Shown in pieces: positions 32,301-43,088 of a stretch of DNA of 64,000 nucleotides. The notes below the pieces were generated by a model. That model was not told where the DNA came from, searched no databases, and was given only the letters and a program-made list of their open reading frames with translations. Both the position numbers and the translations under genes were made by a program. The stretch's first letter is position 1, and every line of letters begins with the position of its first letter. The stretch lies in contig MEHQ01000940.1 of NCBI GenBank assembly GCA_008828725.1, forward strand, positions 62,001 through 126,000. Reading direction: 5' to 3'. Origin of the DNA: Saccharina japonica. Lineage: Eukaryota > Sar > Phaeophyceae > Laminariales > Laminariaceae.

Positions 32301-35300
32301 TCGAAGGGGGGTGGTCTCGGGGACTGACTACAGATCGGGTGATCTGTACAAGCGTTTCGATTCCTAACCCTAACCCGAAGTCTTCGGACTCAGGCTAGGC
32401 CTAACCCTAACCCTAACCCTAACCTTTTTATTGAAACGCAAGCCATCCTTTCTTTTCCTACCCCTTGCAACTTGTTTGCCGACTGTCGGGACAGCTTTTG
32501 ATCGTGTTCCGTGGGACCCAGACGACCAAAGAGTGGCAAGAGAACGCCACCGGGGTCATGACGCAGCTTGAAGGCGAGCCGGAGGTGTCCGGTCTTGGGC
32601 TCCTTTTCAACCGTAATGTGAGCTGAACCCAATGTCTCTTACATCAAACGTTGCATTCCTATGTTGGGAGGGACTTGTTTTGTTCAGACGCAGCGCGTTG
32701 TCGGTATTGCTCCACATCCAAAAGGAAGTCTGCCGCCGTCCTCATCAAATGCTGTGGGTTTGTCTCGATAGCTGGTTTTACGAAGATCGGCATGCTTGCT
32801 ACTATCGAAATAAGTTACTCGCAATCGGCCTGATTGGTGGTAAGTACTGCAGTTGTCGAGTCAGGCCTTGGTGGTTGTATCCTTCTTGTTTTGATTTTGC
32901 TCTGCTCGGAGGAAATATAGCATGACGTATGCTGGAGGTCTCCAAACTACTTGGGAAGCAATACGCACGGACGTAAACGTCTACTTTGTACAATGGGGTT
33001 GTCCACCAGCCTGGTTTAAGCCTCAATGTGCGAAAGGTTTGGTTCATACTCAGACAACTGATATCTACAATGTGCAGTGGTGTCGTCCACCGGCTCGGTT
33101 TAAGCGTCAATGTGCGAGTAGTTTGTTTCATACTCAGACAACGGGTACGGAAGACGCTGCTTTGTTCAATACCAGGTAATTGTCAAGGAAATATGAATCA
33201 AAACCGTGCGTCTTCGCCGAACGTGAACAGTGGGCATATGCCCCTCGTCGTGTGTGGGACGAAATTAGCCTCGATCATGCATGTCTGGTCTTTGGAAGGT
33301 ATACAACGCAGCAGTACCGTCAATCGCCGAGATTTATGTTGTAGACGGCCAACTTCCTTCGTATCAGCGCTTTGGGCAGCAGACTTGAACAAACACCCTT
33401 TCTTGTGGTGTTGCTTTTCTAACTCTAACCCTAACCCTAACCCTAAGTTTTGTCATGTGCAACGATGGCTGGTTATCGACCTGTTGCCTCTGTCGTACTT
33501 TGCGTGCGTCTTGCGGTATGATCATCGTCGGCGACAGCTTTTGATGTGTCACCTGGGGTTCCAGCAGCTGTACGAGCAGGAGTCCACGGAGGGCCTCGAG
33601 TCTCCCAGGCAAACCGTCAGCCGACTGGTCGAACAGTACAAGGGAACTATTGAAAAGGTTACCGTCGTGGGACACAGCCTCGGCGCCGGTGAGAGTTGGT
33701 CAGGAAAGAGCGCGCACGTCCCCATCTGGGAGTGTATCACCGATTCCCGGACAAAAAATGTTAGTCGTGCTTCGATTTTGAGCATGTCCGCTTATGGACT
33801 CTCGTAGGAGTAAGTCCACCCATTTGTCCAAACAGATGAATGGTGATTATGCTGTCGTTGGACTCTAAGGCATATCTTTGAAGGGCAGCGTCGTGCTAAA
33901 CTCGTGTCGGAGGGTTGTCCCCCTTGTCCGGGTTTTGTTGGTCGTAATCGTCTCCTATACGTGTGCACGACACATCAGAGAGGTATGGGTCTCCGGGTAT
34001 TCCCAAGTTTAGATCACAGGTAACGTAAGCGGTGAAGGACACTGTGCCAATGAGCTCGTTTCGAAGAACGCTCGCGTGTCACAATACATTCGGCTGACGG
34101 TGCTGCAAGCAGGTAAACACCCCTAGCCCGGTTTCGTATCGCGGAGATGTTAGAAACCCATGTGTCCTAGCCTTAACCTTCTCGCGTCCGCTGACGCCGC
34201 CCCTTCGCTTTGCGTGGTACCCTCACCCGTCAACGAAGCTATGGCTCAGCTGTGCGCGGTGCACTTGGCGCGCGATAAGGTTCTCGGTGACGTCCCCATC
34301 CTCGGCATTGGGTGGGCCTCGCCCAAGCTCGGCAACGAGCACCTGGCCAACTGGGTGGCGGAACAAGAAAACCTGCGCATCTTGAGGCTCAGGGTTCCCG
34401 TCGACACTGTCGCCAACAGTGAGTCCCAGACCGCCATCTAAGGGTCGATATTTTCACAAGACGCGATCTTCAAACCTGTGCAGACCCTTCCGTTCGTTTG
34501 TTGTTGACCTCTATGGCAGCAAATCCTTCCCGATATTTCGGTTGCGTATGCAAAACAAAAGAATAAAAGCAGAGAAACGTTGTTCGACAACACTCGCCCT
34601 AACCCTAAATATTGTTTTATACGTTAAGAAGCCTCATAGGCAAGCCAAGCTCCCCCAAATTTGTTGTAGGCCATCTTGAAGCCCAGAACGACCCGAGGTT
34701 GCCACCCCGAGAAACGAGTAGACGTTTTCTAGGCTCGAAAGGAACATATTTCACACTTGTTCGCTTGTGACACACCTCGCGCGGTCAAGATACTATACGT
34801 GCTAGAGATGTTGACTGCTTTTCCGTATGCATTTAAACTGACCTCGGACCCCCTTCGCTCTATGTTCGCCCGCTTCTCGACGCGCTTAGCCCCCCCTGAA
34901 TGGGTGCTCGGCTTTATCACCGGCGGATACAGGAACTTCGGCACGGAAATCACCCTGGACAACACCGACTTGCAGGAGGCGGGCCTTGTCAGGACCGACT
35001 GTGAGTGTTACGTGCAGTAGTGTTGGTAATGCAGGGTTGTTGTTTACATACGAAACGCCTACCTCGGGGGTATGAAGACGCGGTGCTAGGCGCCGCAGGT
35101 GACGGCGGCTACCTAGTCATAGTATCACCTCCTGCGTTTTCAATTTCATACTAGCCTGTTGTCGAGAGGTTTTAACGGGGACAGCTGCACAAGTGGCCTC
35201 TTTCCACAGAGGTTTCTTGTGCATCTTATCAAGCCTGTGGTTCTAACCTTCGATCCAAACTCCTGATTGGATTACGATATTACTGTTTTATCATTCGTAC

Positions 35301-36222
35301 CGGCTGGGCAATACGTGTATTGCCGAACGCACCCTACATTTGGAGTACACGCCACTTTGAGTTTGAGGATATATAGGGTATACATGGGTTGCCGTACGGT
35401 CGGCAGAGCGAAAGCGTATAACACTACAGTAAATACGGCAGTTCCCTCGCACGTGAACGCCACCGGCTGTTGTCGGCCCTATAACCTTAACCCTAACCCT
35501 AGGCCCCTCTCCACGGTGCGACGGACGCTGTGTAGACAACCTAATCCTTTGTTTGTCTGGTGACGTCTCGTCGGCTCTCCGACATAGGGTGGCCAGCAAT
35601 AGACAGACTGCGGGGCCGTTCCTTGTTCGTCAACGTTCAGCACCTTATCATCGTGGGTTACTGTGTTGGGACGAGGTTTCAGGCTCAGGAGGTCAAAGCA
35701 GTCTCTCCTGGGGGTTAACGCAACAACGATGGGGCGCTTGCCAATGCGAAACATACCGTTAGTTCGCTTGAGTTCCTCATTCCAAGGCGAAAACGTCCAG
35801 CTGAACATTTCCTCCCCCCCTCCTTGGTCTCGACTGCTCCTGCGTTTGCTGCTGCGGTTGCTGCTGCCTCTCATCGAAACCGAAACCTTCGCTCTTGGTG
35901 AGCCCAGCCGGAATCGGCCAGCACCACAACTTGGAGCAGTACATCCACAACGTCGACCCCTCCAGGGACCCTGCCCTGATGAACAAGGTAAGCTGGGTAT
36001 TCGCCTGGAAACAGCACGCAGGTGGTTTCTCCTCAGCACGGACAGGCTTTGTCACACCACGGTAGTACCCGTACTATTCTGTAACTACATTTCGCGTTTG
36101 TTTCCTGAAAACTGGTGGCTCGACGATTTCTTCGATTCTGCCCGTTGACGGGTGCTGCGATATACTATTTTTAATAGAGTAGGTGCACTGTTTCTGAGGG
36201 TGGGTCATTCGAGGAGCTCTGT

Positions 36223-36253
<31 letters not shown>

Positions 36254-37295
36254 ACCCAAACACTGATTTTGGAGAACAATAAAGTGCTACCTCACAAATA
36301 ATCCCACGGCCTAATTATACAACGCACACTGTTGCATCACTGAAATGACACCATTCCGAGCATATGTATTGGGTTAAGGAGCCCCGCCATTCCGACAAGT
36401 TTGAGCGAAATGGTGCTACTCGTACAAATATCGTGGCACGCGTCTGTTATAGATACACAGCTTCCACCCTACTATGAAACGTAGCCAGTCTGCCGTCTCG
36501 ACAACAACGTGCGACTTTGGCTCTATACGTACTATGCTGTAGTTGCCCGTCCTTCAGGATTACGGGGTAATTGCTCTCACCGACAGGGCAAAGCGTCTTG
36601 TTTGGGTTAGGGTTAGGGTTAGGGTTAGGGTTACGCCATACTGCCCCGACGAGTCTGGAGTTTCACCGTTTCCTATCCTAAACGTCGTACCAGCGCATCT
36701 GGCACCGTGTATCACTCTGTACTCCAGTTGAAGCGTCGTTGCGGTGGTATGGACTCCAAATGGCCTGGCATGTACTGATATGTATATATGCAGGGTACGA
36801 TTCCGCCCGGAGCAGTATACATGGAAGACCTTTTGTTCATCGTTATTTAACAAAACCTCGACCGTCGTCGGTGTCAAATACATATTTATATGAGTCATTT
36901 CAAAATACAATGTCAGTTTAACAGGTGTAAAGGTCTTCAGTCCTTCGTCTGTGAGAAAACCGCGGGTGTACATAATTCACCCTATGTCATGCCTGAATCC
37001 CACGTACGGCAGTAATGCGTATTTCGTCGATACGATATGTAGGATCAAGTCGAAACTCTTGAGACAGGGTGTCCTGGAAAAGCGTCCGGACCAGTATGTT
37101 TTTATATCGCTGTATCGATACTTACTCCGTCCCTTCTTGTGATACCATACCTATTTTCGTGTACGTGTTGACGGCTGTGCACCCTTTCAGTTTGGCGACG
37201 GGCTGCCGGAGGAGTTCATGAAGAAGAACAACGTCTCGCCTATGTGGCACAGCCAATCGTGGCCGCGTACCGTCTACAACAAGAAAAAAACCTAA
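29177..37295 (+). CDS. Class 3 lipase / phospholipase A1-like hydrolase, nine exons, 5' end unresolved
   Basis: An alpha/beta hydrolase expected to cleave acyl esters of glycerolipids. Exons: 29177-29314, 30941-31001, 31609-31698, 32495-32617, 33538-33688, 34239-34418, 34806-35000, 35908-35987, 37191-37295. All join in phase and give 373 residues plus stop. Numbering from the first resolved residue: a YG..T..VYD motif at 1-10 as in plant PLA1 enzymes; FRGT at 101-104 (oxyanion region); GHSLGA at 182-187 with nucleophile Ser184; SPKLGN at 215-220; Asp243 in PVDTVA; and His319 in HHNLEQYIH. All three triad residues are present. Donors are mostly GTGAGT or GTAAGC. Introns hold CCCTAA tracts and a repeat family C copy. 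No signal peptide can be judged without exon 1. Confidence 0.9.
29541..29548 (+). other. Candidate recursive splice site (AG|GTAAGT)
   Basis: Inside the first intron, a pyrimidine tract (CCCTTTGTTTTTCTCT) is followed directly by AG and then a strong GTAAGT donor. This is the form of a zero-length exon used in recursive splicing. It splits a 1626 bp intron into pieces of about 230 and 1400 bp. Confidence 0.4.
29905..30470 (+). repeat. Repeat family C, copy 1 (in a lipase intron)
   Basis: It aligns with 41745-42265 through GGTGTGC, CCATATTAA-CACTACGT, CCCCTTTCGAACAAAGG and the near-identical end GGTTGTCTAGCTCACGCAGC / GAGTGGCGTGTTTTACAGCG. The copy is framed by G-rich runs (GGGGCGGGG at 29916-29945 and 30450-30485). 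No protein frame is shared. The pair looks like a dispersed element of about 0.55 kb of unknown type. Confidence 0.8.
30941..31001 (+). CDS. Lipase exon
   Basis: Acceptor GATCAG, donor GTGAGT. The 61 bp exon begins by completing a Glu codon and encodes 20 residues including YVNKAGK and YDFTSDYKI. No other AG lies within about 160 bp upstream, which supports this start. Phase fits both neighbours. Confidence 0.7.
31609..31698 (+). CDS. Lipase exon
   Basis: 90 bp, 30 codons, from acceptor GTAAAG to donor GTACGG. It encodes EDNWFGYVALSTDEKE, matching the GYVAV strand that precedes the oxyanion-hole strand in class 3 lipases. Confidence 0.85.
32363..32425. repeat. Two CCCTAA tracts in a lipase intron
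   Basis: Tracts at 32363-32376 and 32399-32425 flank a short hairpin-capable GAAGTCTTCGGACTC. The second ends 70 bp before the next acceptor. Confidence 0.85.
32495..32617 (+). CDS. Lipase exon (oxyanion region)
   Basis: 123 bp from acceptor GGGACAG to donor GTGAGC, phase 0 at both ends. It encodes LLIVFRGTQTTKEWQEN, the conserved FRGT-T-EW block of the family, then a loop rich in Gly and Glu. Confidence 0.92.
32991..33145 (+). repeat. 84 bp tandem duplication in an intron
   Basis: Two diverged units, about 32991-33074 and 33075-33150, share GTCCACC, GGTTTAAGC-TCAATGTGCGA and TTCATACTCAGACAAC. The period is a multiple of three, so one frame stays open through both, but no splice sites bound it. 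Confidence 0.75.
33425..33446. repeat. CCCTAA tract in a lipase intron
   Basis: Three and a half CTAACC units, about 90 bp before the acceptor of the nucleophile exon. Confidence 0.85.
33538..33688 (+). CDS. Lipase exon with the nucleophile elbow
   Basis: 151 bp from acceptor GCGACAG to donor GTGAGA, leaving phase 1. It encodes HLGFQQLYE, a helix rich in Gln/Glu, and VTVVGHSLGA. The serine of GHSLG is the catalytic nucleophile. Confidence 0.93.
34239..34418 (+). CDS. Lipase exon with the catalytic Asp
   Basis: 180 bp from acceptor CGAAG to donor GTGAGT. The first two bases complete an Ala codon, giving GHSLGAAMAQL across the junction. It carries SPKLGN and RVPVDTVAN; the Asp of the latter sits at the usual place of the triad acid (RVVNxxDxVP in relatives). 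Confidence 0.92.
34806..35000 (+). CDS. Lipase exon
   Basis: 195 bp from acceptor TGCTAG to donor GTGAGT, phase 1 out. It encodes the segment between Asp and His, including FITGGYRNFGTEI, the counterpart of the Y-H-VGTE motif of the family, with Asn where His is common. The true catalytic His is in the next exon. Confidence 0.88.
35908..35987 (+). CDS. Lipase exon with the catalytic His
   Basis: 80 bp from acceptor AGCCCAG to donor GTAAGC. It encodes GIGQHHNLEQYIHNVD, equivalent to the HNLExYLH motif that carries the triad His in plant class 3 lipases. Confidence 0.9.
36222..36253. repeat. (AT)n microsatellite in the last lipase intron
   Basis: An uninterrupted TA run of about 15 units. Confidence 0.9.
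36604..36632. repeat. TTAGGG tract in the last lipase intron
   Basis: Nearly five TTAGGG units on the plus strand, the only sizeable tract in this gene in that orientation. It ends about 560 bp before the last exon. Confidence 0.85.
37191..37295 (+). CDS. Lipase terminal exon
   Basis: Acceptor ACCCTTTCAG, then 34 codons and TAA (37293-37295). It encodes FGDGLPEEF, MWHSQSWP and a Lys-rich end. Phase 0 matches the previous exon. No AATAAA signal was noted close downstream. Confidence 0.85.
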   Translation, partial: FGDGLPEEFMKKNNVSPMWHSQSWPRTVYNKKKT

Positions 37296-40290
37296 GCTGG
37301 CCATGCAGCAAGCCTTGCGCATACAGATAGCCCCATCCTGCCTAACGCAGCAACGTGCCGGCAACCACGTCGCGCCCACCGGGTGTAGGTTGAACGCCAT
37401 ACCGGCTTCTTTCGACCTTGTTCCGGGGCGTACGATAGCGATTCGCCCGCGGACTGAGGGTTGGCTGTACAGGTTAAGAGGTTTGGGCAGCGCATGACGT
37501 CCGTGTGCGAGACTTGAATACACGAAGCCCAAGTCTTCTTTGCAGGAGCGGCCGTCTCAGTAACGAAGTCTTGATGTATCATAAGGCTTTAGCCACTTAA
37601 GGGGTGTCTGTGGCGCGTAGGCTGCGCCCGGAACCCCAGTTATTTGCGGAGTGCAGAAGCTATTTGAGTGGACCTGTACCCCTTCCGCGTTTATACGTTC
37701 GTTGTAGATTAAGCTGCCGATCGATCTATTCTCGAGACTGGGACACAGGTGTTGTGACCAGGAGTCTGGGCATACGTTTGATTAACGGGTGTCAGAGAGA
37801 TATTCCAGAAGCAAGGCATGTTGTTTGGCGGCTATTTCATCAAGTAATTATTGATGTCGGCTTGTTGGCTAAACACGAGAGGAGAGAGAGAGAGAGATGG
37901 AGCGATCGTAATGTGCGGCGTGAATCGACATTTTAACTACAAGTGAGGGGAGAGAGATAGCGAGTGGACGTGTTGTGTAGCGTGAACGATCGAAGGCACT
38001 TTTATGATACTTGCCCGGCGACCGAGTGGCCTTTAGGACCTGCAAAACACAATGTGTACTATATATATGTACCCGTGAAGTCTAGATTCGGGGGAGCCGC
38101 GAAGGGACCGAGGGTTGGCTGAACCTATCGCATGCCTGGCCAAATGACTCGCACCGCTCGAGTTTGACTCGCAACTCTCGGGTCCTCGGTAGCCGTTCAT
38201 CGGCTTTTTGTTTTTTATTCTAGCAGGGCAATCGTTGCTTGAGTAGGTTTGTCCGCTTTGATGACTACATATCGATGCACCTTGAAGTAGGCGTAGTTGG
38301 CATTTCGGTACTTTATGGCAGACTGTTGCCCCATGATCGGTCGGCACGCGGAATAGCCGTAGTTGAGAGGGAAAATGCAGGGTAGCAGCGACTATGCAAT
38401 CATAGTAACGGCGAACCATCAGCAATAACACGTAAGCATTGTTTCTATCCATGTGTCCCGTTCAACGCACAAGCTTCAGTGCAATCTTGGTCCGGTCGTC
38501 TATGTATCGGGGCTCTATTTTCGATGATGGCCGCACAACTCGGCGGGAGTGGAGCACATCTATAGTGCTGGAAACATTCGAGGAGCCCCAGCACGGGCAT
38601 TGCTATTGCCCAGTCCGGGGGTCGATTTCTACGAGGACGTGAAAAAAGGATGTGCGCCAGATCTCCCTCTGTACCGTGTACCTTCTCGCTTTCATGTTAT
38701 CATGCGTTTGCTGCTAAACGGGTATGTTTACTCGTCAAATCGTCATGGACGACGATACCCAAGGGATATTCGCTATTTCTATCACCCCGTTCCTGTTGGA
38801 ATCGCTGTCCGTTGTGTGGTGGATTTCGCAAGACAGCCTAAACCAACGAAGGAATCATCCCGTGTATGTACCGGCATCCATACTCTGCGGTAAATATGTT
38901 CCCCAATAATGTATCGAGAGGGTGTACTTGAGCGTATGGTATATATTATATGTATAGTTATGTTTGTGAATTTTTCGTACTTTTCGTAACTTTTCTCTTG
39001 GCGCGAGCGCTTTTCGGCACAACGCTAAGTAGACGACACGCGAGGCCCGGCCGGTCACATTGGTCGAGGTTTGGGCTCGATCCGAGCACTATACCTTGCG
39101 TGGCGGGCGCTCAAAGGGTTTTTCCCGCGGGAGTGAATAAGACGATTACCCGGGTTCTCTGCATGGGGCCTTATTTTGTATGTATGATACGTGCCAGTAA
39201 ATAATAATATTCTGTTTTTTGCTTTTTGCTTTTTGCCCTATTTGTTGCCCCTTATTTCCACGAGCTCATCATCATGAGCACACAGGAAAGCCCACCGACA
39301 TACCAGTATACCATAGGTTGACAACAGAACATGCAGAGAGCACAACGTTACTACTCTGCACAAGCACAAGCAGGTAACACCGTGCGTGTGTGACACGCCC
39401 ATTTGCGCTGTATTGCTGTGGCTAGCTGTGTCTAACGGAGGAACCTGCGGTCTAGAATCCACACCATCTATCTATGTATACTAGTCCATGCAGTTGAATA
39501 ATTTCCAAAAAAATCGACCTCGACAGTACTCATTTTCGAGAGGTGAGAGCATAGTTCTGTCTCCAAAAATCACCCCTGTAATGCCCGTCTCCTCGCGAAG
39601 GGGAAGATGGATTCATGTTTTTTGTTCTCCGACTCTTCACGACCAATATACCTGAAAAGAGGGATTCCATTTCCATTAGGTGTGCTGTTTTAACAAGCTA
39701 TATCTGAGGGCGGATTTCGATGGGTTTTTGAAATCGCAAAGTGGAACTTTTTCTCGTTTGAAAAAATACTAACTTTTGACGAAAAAAACTGACAGAAACC
39801 GTGTCTGGGACGTCACACGCAAATCAATCGTTCGTAAAAGCCACCCAGCCAACCTAAAGAAAAAAGGGCGGGGAACGATTCCTGTCGTCATTCTACGGAC
39901 GGAACCTGATTTCGCTTTTATGTAAAACGCAAGTCGGATGAGATATTCATAGTCTTGTGCAAATTTGCTGATCTTTGCCCTTGGCAAGCTGTAAATTACT
40001 TGATTTTAATGTGGGCGAACAAAACAATGCCAAACCTGTATTGTTTCGCTCGGCCCTGGTGACCACGACTATAGTAGCAGTATCGCCCAATTCGTCGTAT
40101 TTCGGACGTTGTGACCCGAAACGTTATCGACTTAATTGTACTGCATGGACCATACCTTCTTCTGTTCTGCTGCTGTGTGTGACAGACCCACGCTCACTGT
40201 GGCCGGAAATAAAGGTAATGGCCGCTGTTAATAAACAGGAGTACCTCAACTATTAATAGTGTCCTTATATTTTTCGTTTTTGGTTTCCCG
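37296..40290. other. Long stretch without a supportable gene
   Basis: It contains an (AG)n patch at 37880-37897, a (TTTTTGC)n patch at 39215-39235 and AT-rich DNA with A-runs. Open frames up to about 140 codons occur but show no conserved motif or bounded exon. Confidence 0.5.
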
Positions 40291-40294
40291 AAGC

Positions 40295-40384
40295 TCACTC
40301 CAGAAATCCACGAGACATCAAACACCATGCAACGAATACGAACAACGCCACAGCCCCGGCTAGAAGCACAAGCAACAGACGTGC
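40295..40384 (-). CDS. Possible terminal exon encoding a C-terminal membrane helix
   Basis: On the minus strand, after acceptor GCCACAG, 29 codons lead to TGA. The peptide is ARLLLVLLAGAV... with about 20 hydrophobic residues, then a short MSRGFLE tail, as in tail-anchored or type I membrane proteins. Phase 0 at the acceptor. No upstream exon was identified, so this is a suggestion. Confidence 0.3.
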   Translation of the reverse strand, partial: ARLLLVLLAGAVALFVFVAWCLMSRGFLE

Positions 40385-41430
40385 CTGTGGCGGGTCCACC
40401 GTATACTGCTGTGGCTATTAAGTATAGTGGTTGTTTTATGCAGGCTTGCATCCGTCATCAGGCATACCACCACCTCTCTCTCTCTTCTGCTGCTGCTGCT
40501 GCTTGCTGCTGCTGTGCTTGCATGATGTATGTGCGGTATGCGGCCTGTCGTGCCCCTGGCGCGTGCCGCGAAAAATAATACTGCTGTACCAGTACATGGA
40601 AAACGTATCTTTGAAAACATAGTCAAACGGTCACTGTGTTCAATTTCAGTTTTGAAGGCTTGAGTTCGATCCTTGGCGATACCTATTATACGTATGTATA
40701 CGTATACGCTTTTTTTCTGTTTTTTTTCTGTTTTGTTTGTATTGTACGTAACAAAGCCAAGTGGGTTTCTTAGGCAGGTGTTGTCGACAGTTCCAGCCCG
40801 TTCTTCGGTGCATCCGTTTCTACTTCTTCTGCAAATATTATCCCACCACTACTGCATATGTGCCAAGTGTGCGTGCGTGTGCGGTGTGTTTCGTGTGTCA
40901 TGCGTGTATGTATGTGCAGTGTATCACGCTTGGAGTATTTTCGAACATTTGTTTGTCGGGATTTCTCGGTTTTGTGCGGGATAGACCTTCCTTAGCTTGA
41001 GCTCCACAAAAATTAAATGTTGGCAAATAAATATGTTTGGCGGGATCTCTAAGAATGATCGAGTCAACAGTAACGGTTCCACCGTATTTCCGAGTATTTG
41101 TTTTATCCCCAAAAAAGCAGGTGCAGTTCTAAAAGGGTCTACATTTATGAACAGTAGTACGCAGATATTTCATAACGACGTATTTATGTACTACGAATTG
41201 AATACAATATTATATGCGTATGATGCAATATCGCATGCTGTTGTTGTAGTAGGTTTTCGATTCTTCCTTGCGCCACTCCCCTAGGCACGTTCCGGAGGGG
41301 AACCTTGTATATAGTATATAGTAAATACATGGCACGTCGAAGGCTTCCACCGATAGTGTTTCGTGCTCTAATGACTCGACCGCTTTAGAGGTAATTATCT
41401 ACTCTTCGTAGAATCACCATTGGAACAGAG
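40385..41430. other. Stretch without a recognised gene
   Basis: A (TGC)n-rich patch lies at 40486-40520 and A/T-rich DNA elsewhere. No supportable gene. Confidence 0.5.
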
Positions 41431-41432
41431 AT

Positions 41433-41469
41433 GGGTTAGGGTTAGGGTTAGGGTTAGGGTTAGGGTTAG
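41433..41469. repeat. Interstitial TTAGGG tract
   Basis: Six TTAGGG units, the longest telomere-type tract in the window, in DNA without a recognised gene. Confidence 0.9.
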
Positions 41470-41744
41470 AGACCGTCCAGAAGCCGCGGAGCAGGAGTCC
41501 TGCTTGCTCGACATACGGAGTGGCGTTAGAACTTATGCTTACTTAATCTCAAACCCTCACCTACACAACTGGTTCCGCACAATGCACGGTAATCGACACT
41601 GCAACAGACCCACGCAACAAGCCCCCGTCTCGCCTTTCTTTGTTGTCTGTAGCAGCAGTGAATGCCCCATTGGACAGGGCGTGTGTTCTTACTCAAACAA
41701 TAAGTACTGGCCCAGCAACGGTTTAGATGTAAACCCTGTTCCGG

Positions 41745-42265
41745 GGGGGTGGGGGTGTACTCATGTACTCATGTACTCATGTCGTGAACGGCCGTAGTCA
41801 TATGACCATAGACCCTCGCATCCCTACAATGCCGGGACGGAGCACGCTGGGTTTTCACCAACCAGGCAGACATTGCTTGCACCAAGCGCGAAGCGCCGTG
41901 AGGTATTGGGCGAGTCGCATGGAGGGTGAGCTGCATCCTGCTAAGAACCGCCTCTGAGGCGGACTTGCATATGGACGACAGCTTCAATGAGTTAATTTTA
42001 TTTAATTTCTGGTGTGGCTACTTCCGGAGACAGCAATGGGGTTTACTATGTAACTGCCTCGCGAATGCCTTACCATATTAACACTACGTGATACGACCAT
42101 TCCCCTTGTGCGGGGCAAAGGTGCTCCACCCCGCACAAATGATCTACTCGACCGCCAGCTTTGGTGACCGCCAAAAAAAAAAAAAAAAAAAACGGCACCC
42201 TGGTTGTCTAGCTCACGCAGCGAGTGGCGTGTTTTACAGCGTCGTTGCCAACCGACGCCAACCCA
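41745..42265 (+). repeat. Repeat family C, copy 2
   Basis: Same order of landmarks as 29905-30470: G-rich start, ACCCTCGCATCCC / AATGCCGG, GAGTCGCATGGAGGG, CCTTACCATATTAA, CGCCAAAAA and the near-identical GTTGTCTAGCTCACGCAG end. It carries a GTACTCAT triplication at its start and an A-run of about 20 at 42174-42193 where copy 1 has mixed AAAGAAATAACAATAAAA. Confidence 0.8.
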
Positions 42266-42369
42266 ACCTATAAATATATCATATACAAGGCTTTCCTACG
42301 GAGTGGTCTTAATATAGTAAAGGCGACGCAAGAAAAACGGGTTACCTCGCCAGCAGCAGAGCGTCAACA

Positions 42370-42960
42370 TAATGCACAGCAGCAGCTGCAGCAGCTGCAG
42401 CAGCAAAAAAGACAGAAGCAACAAACTGCACTGCTGCATCTTCATCTAAAGCCAAGGAGTGCGGACAAAGCATTTATTGTGTAGACGAAGAAGGAAACTA
42501 ATAACAATAAACATTGTGCACGTAGATATATACGAACTCTCGTTTTATGTTTTACCATGCTGCCACCTGCTGGTCGAACATGTACGTACAAACAGCAATG
42601 CAAAAAATAAGAACTGGGTCACGATCCACACACGCAGTCAACCACGTATCAACCGACCCACCGACACCCACCCACCCACACCCACCCACACCCACCCACT
42701 CTCACGTACTTACCAACATCCACTCACATCACTCACACCCACCCACCCAACCACCGACCCACCCACCCAACCACGTACGTACGTGCGCACTCAACCGATC
42801 GACACACACGCACCAACCGATCCACCCATCCCAATCTACAACAACAGCAGAGTGAAATCAGTATACAGCAGCACCAGTATAGTACAGCAATAATAATAGT
42901 AGTAGTCCTTATATAACCCATCTACAGCAGCAATAACAACAACAGCAGCAGCAGTCCAGC
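42370..42960. repeat. CAG-, CCCACC- and ACACCC-type simple repeats
   Basis: Runs of CAGCAG (42376-42405), CCCACCCACACCCACC (42655-42700 and 42735-42775) and CAGCAGCAG (42925-42960). They generate Thr/Pro/His-rich frames that are not genes. Confidence 0.85.
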
Positions 42961-42967
42961 AGTACGA

Positions 42968-43088
42968 CTCGTACGTACGTACAGCGGACACAAACAAAAC
43001 GCCGGCATGGATGCGTAGCCCTTGTACGTACAGCAGTGTAAACAAAACGCCGGCATGGATGCACAGCCTTGTACGTACAGCAGTGGCC
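42968..43088. repeat. Tandem duplication, about 57 bp unit
   Basis: GTACGTACAGC followed by AAACAAAACGCCGGCATGGATG occurs twice (about 42970 and 43028), with a third start at 43072. Confidence 0.8.

Noticed and set aside
41433-41469. Chromosome end
   Set aside because: The TTAGGG tract has only six units and ordinary sequence continues on both sides, so it is interstitial.
42459-42893. Pro/Thr/His-rich 144-codon frame
   Set aside because: It follows the CCCACC/ACACCC simple repeats; no motif or exon structure.
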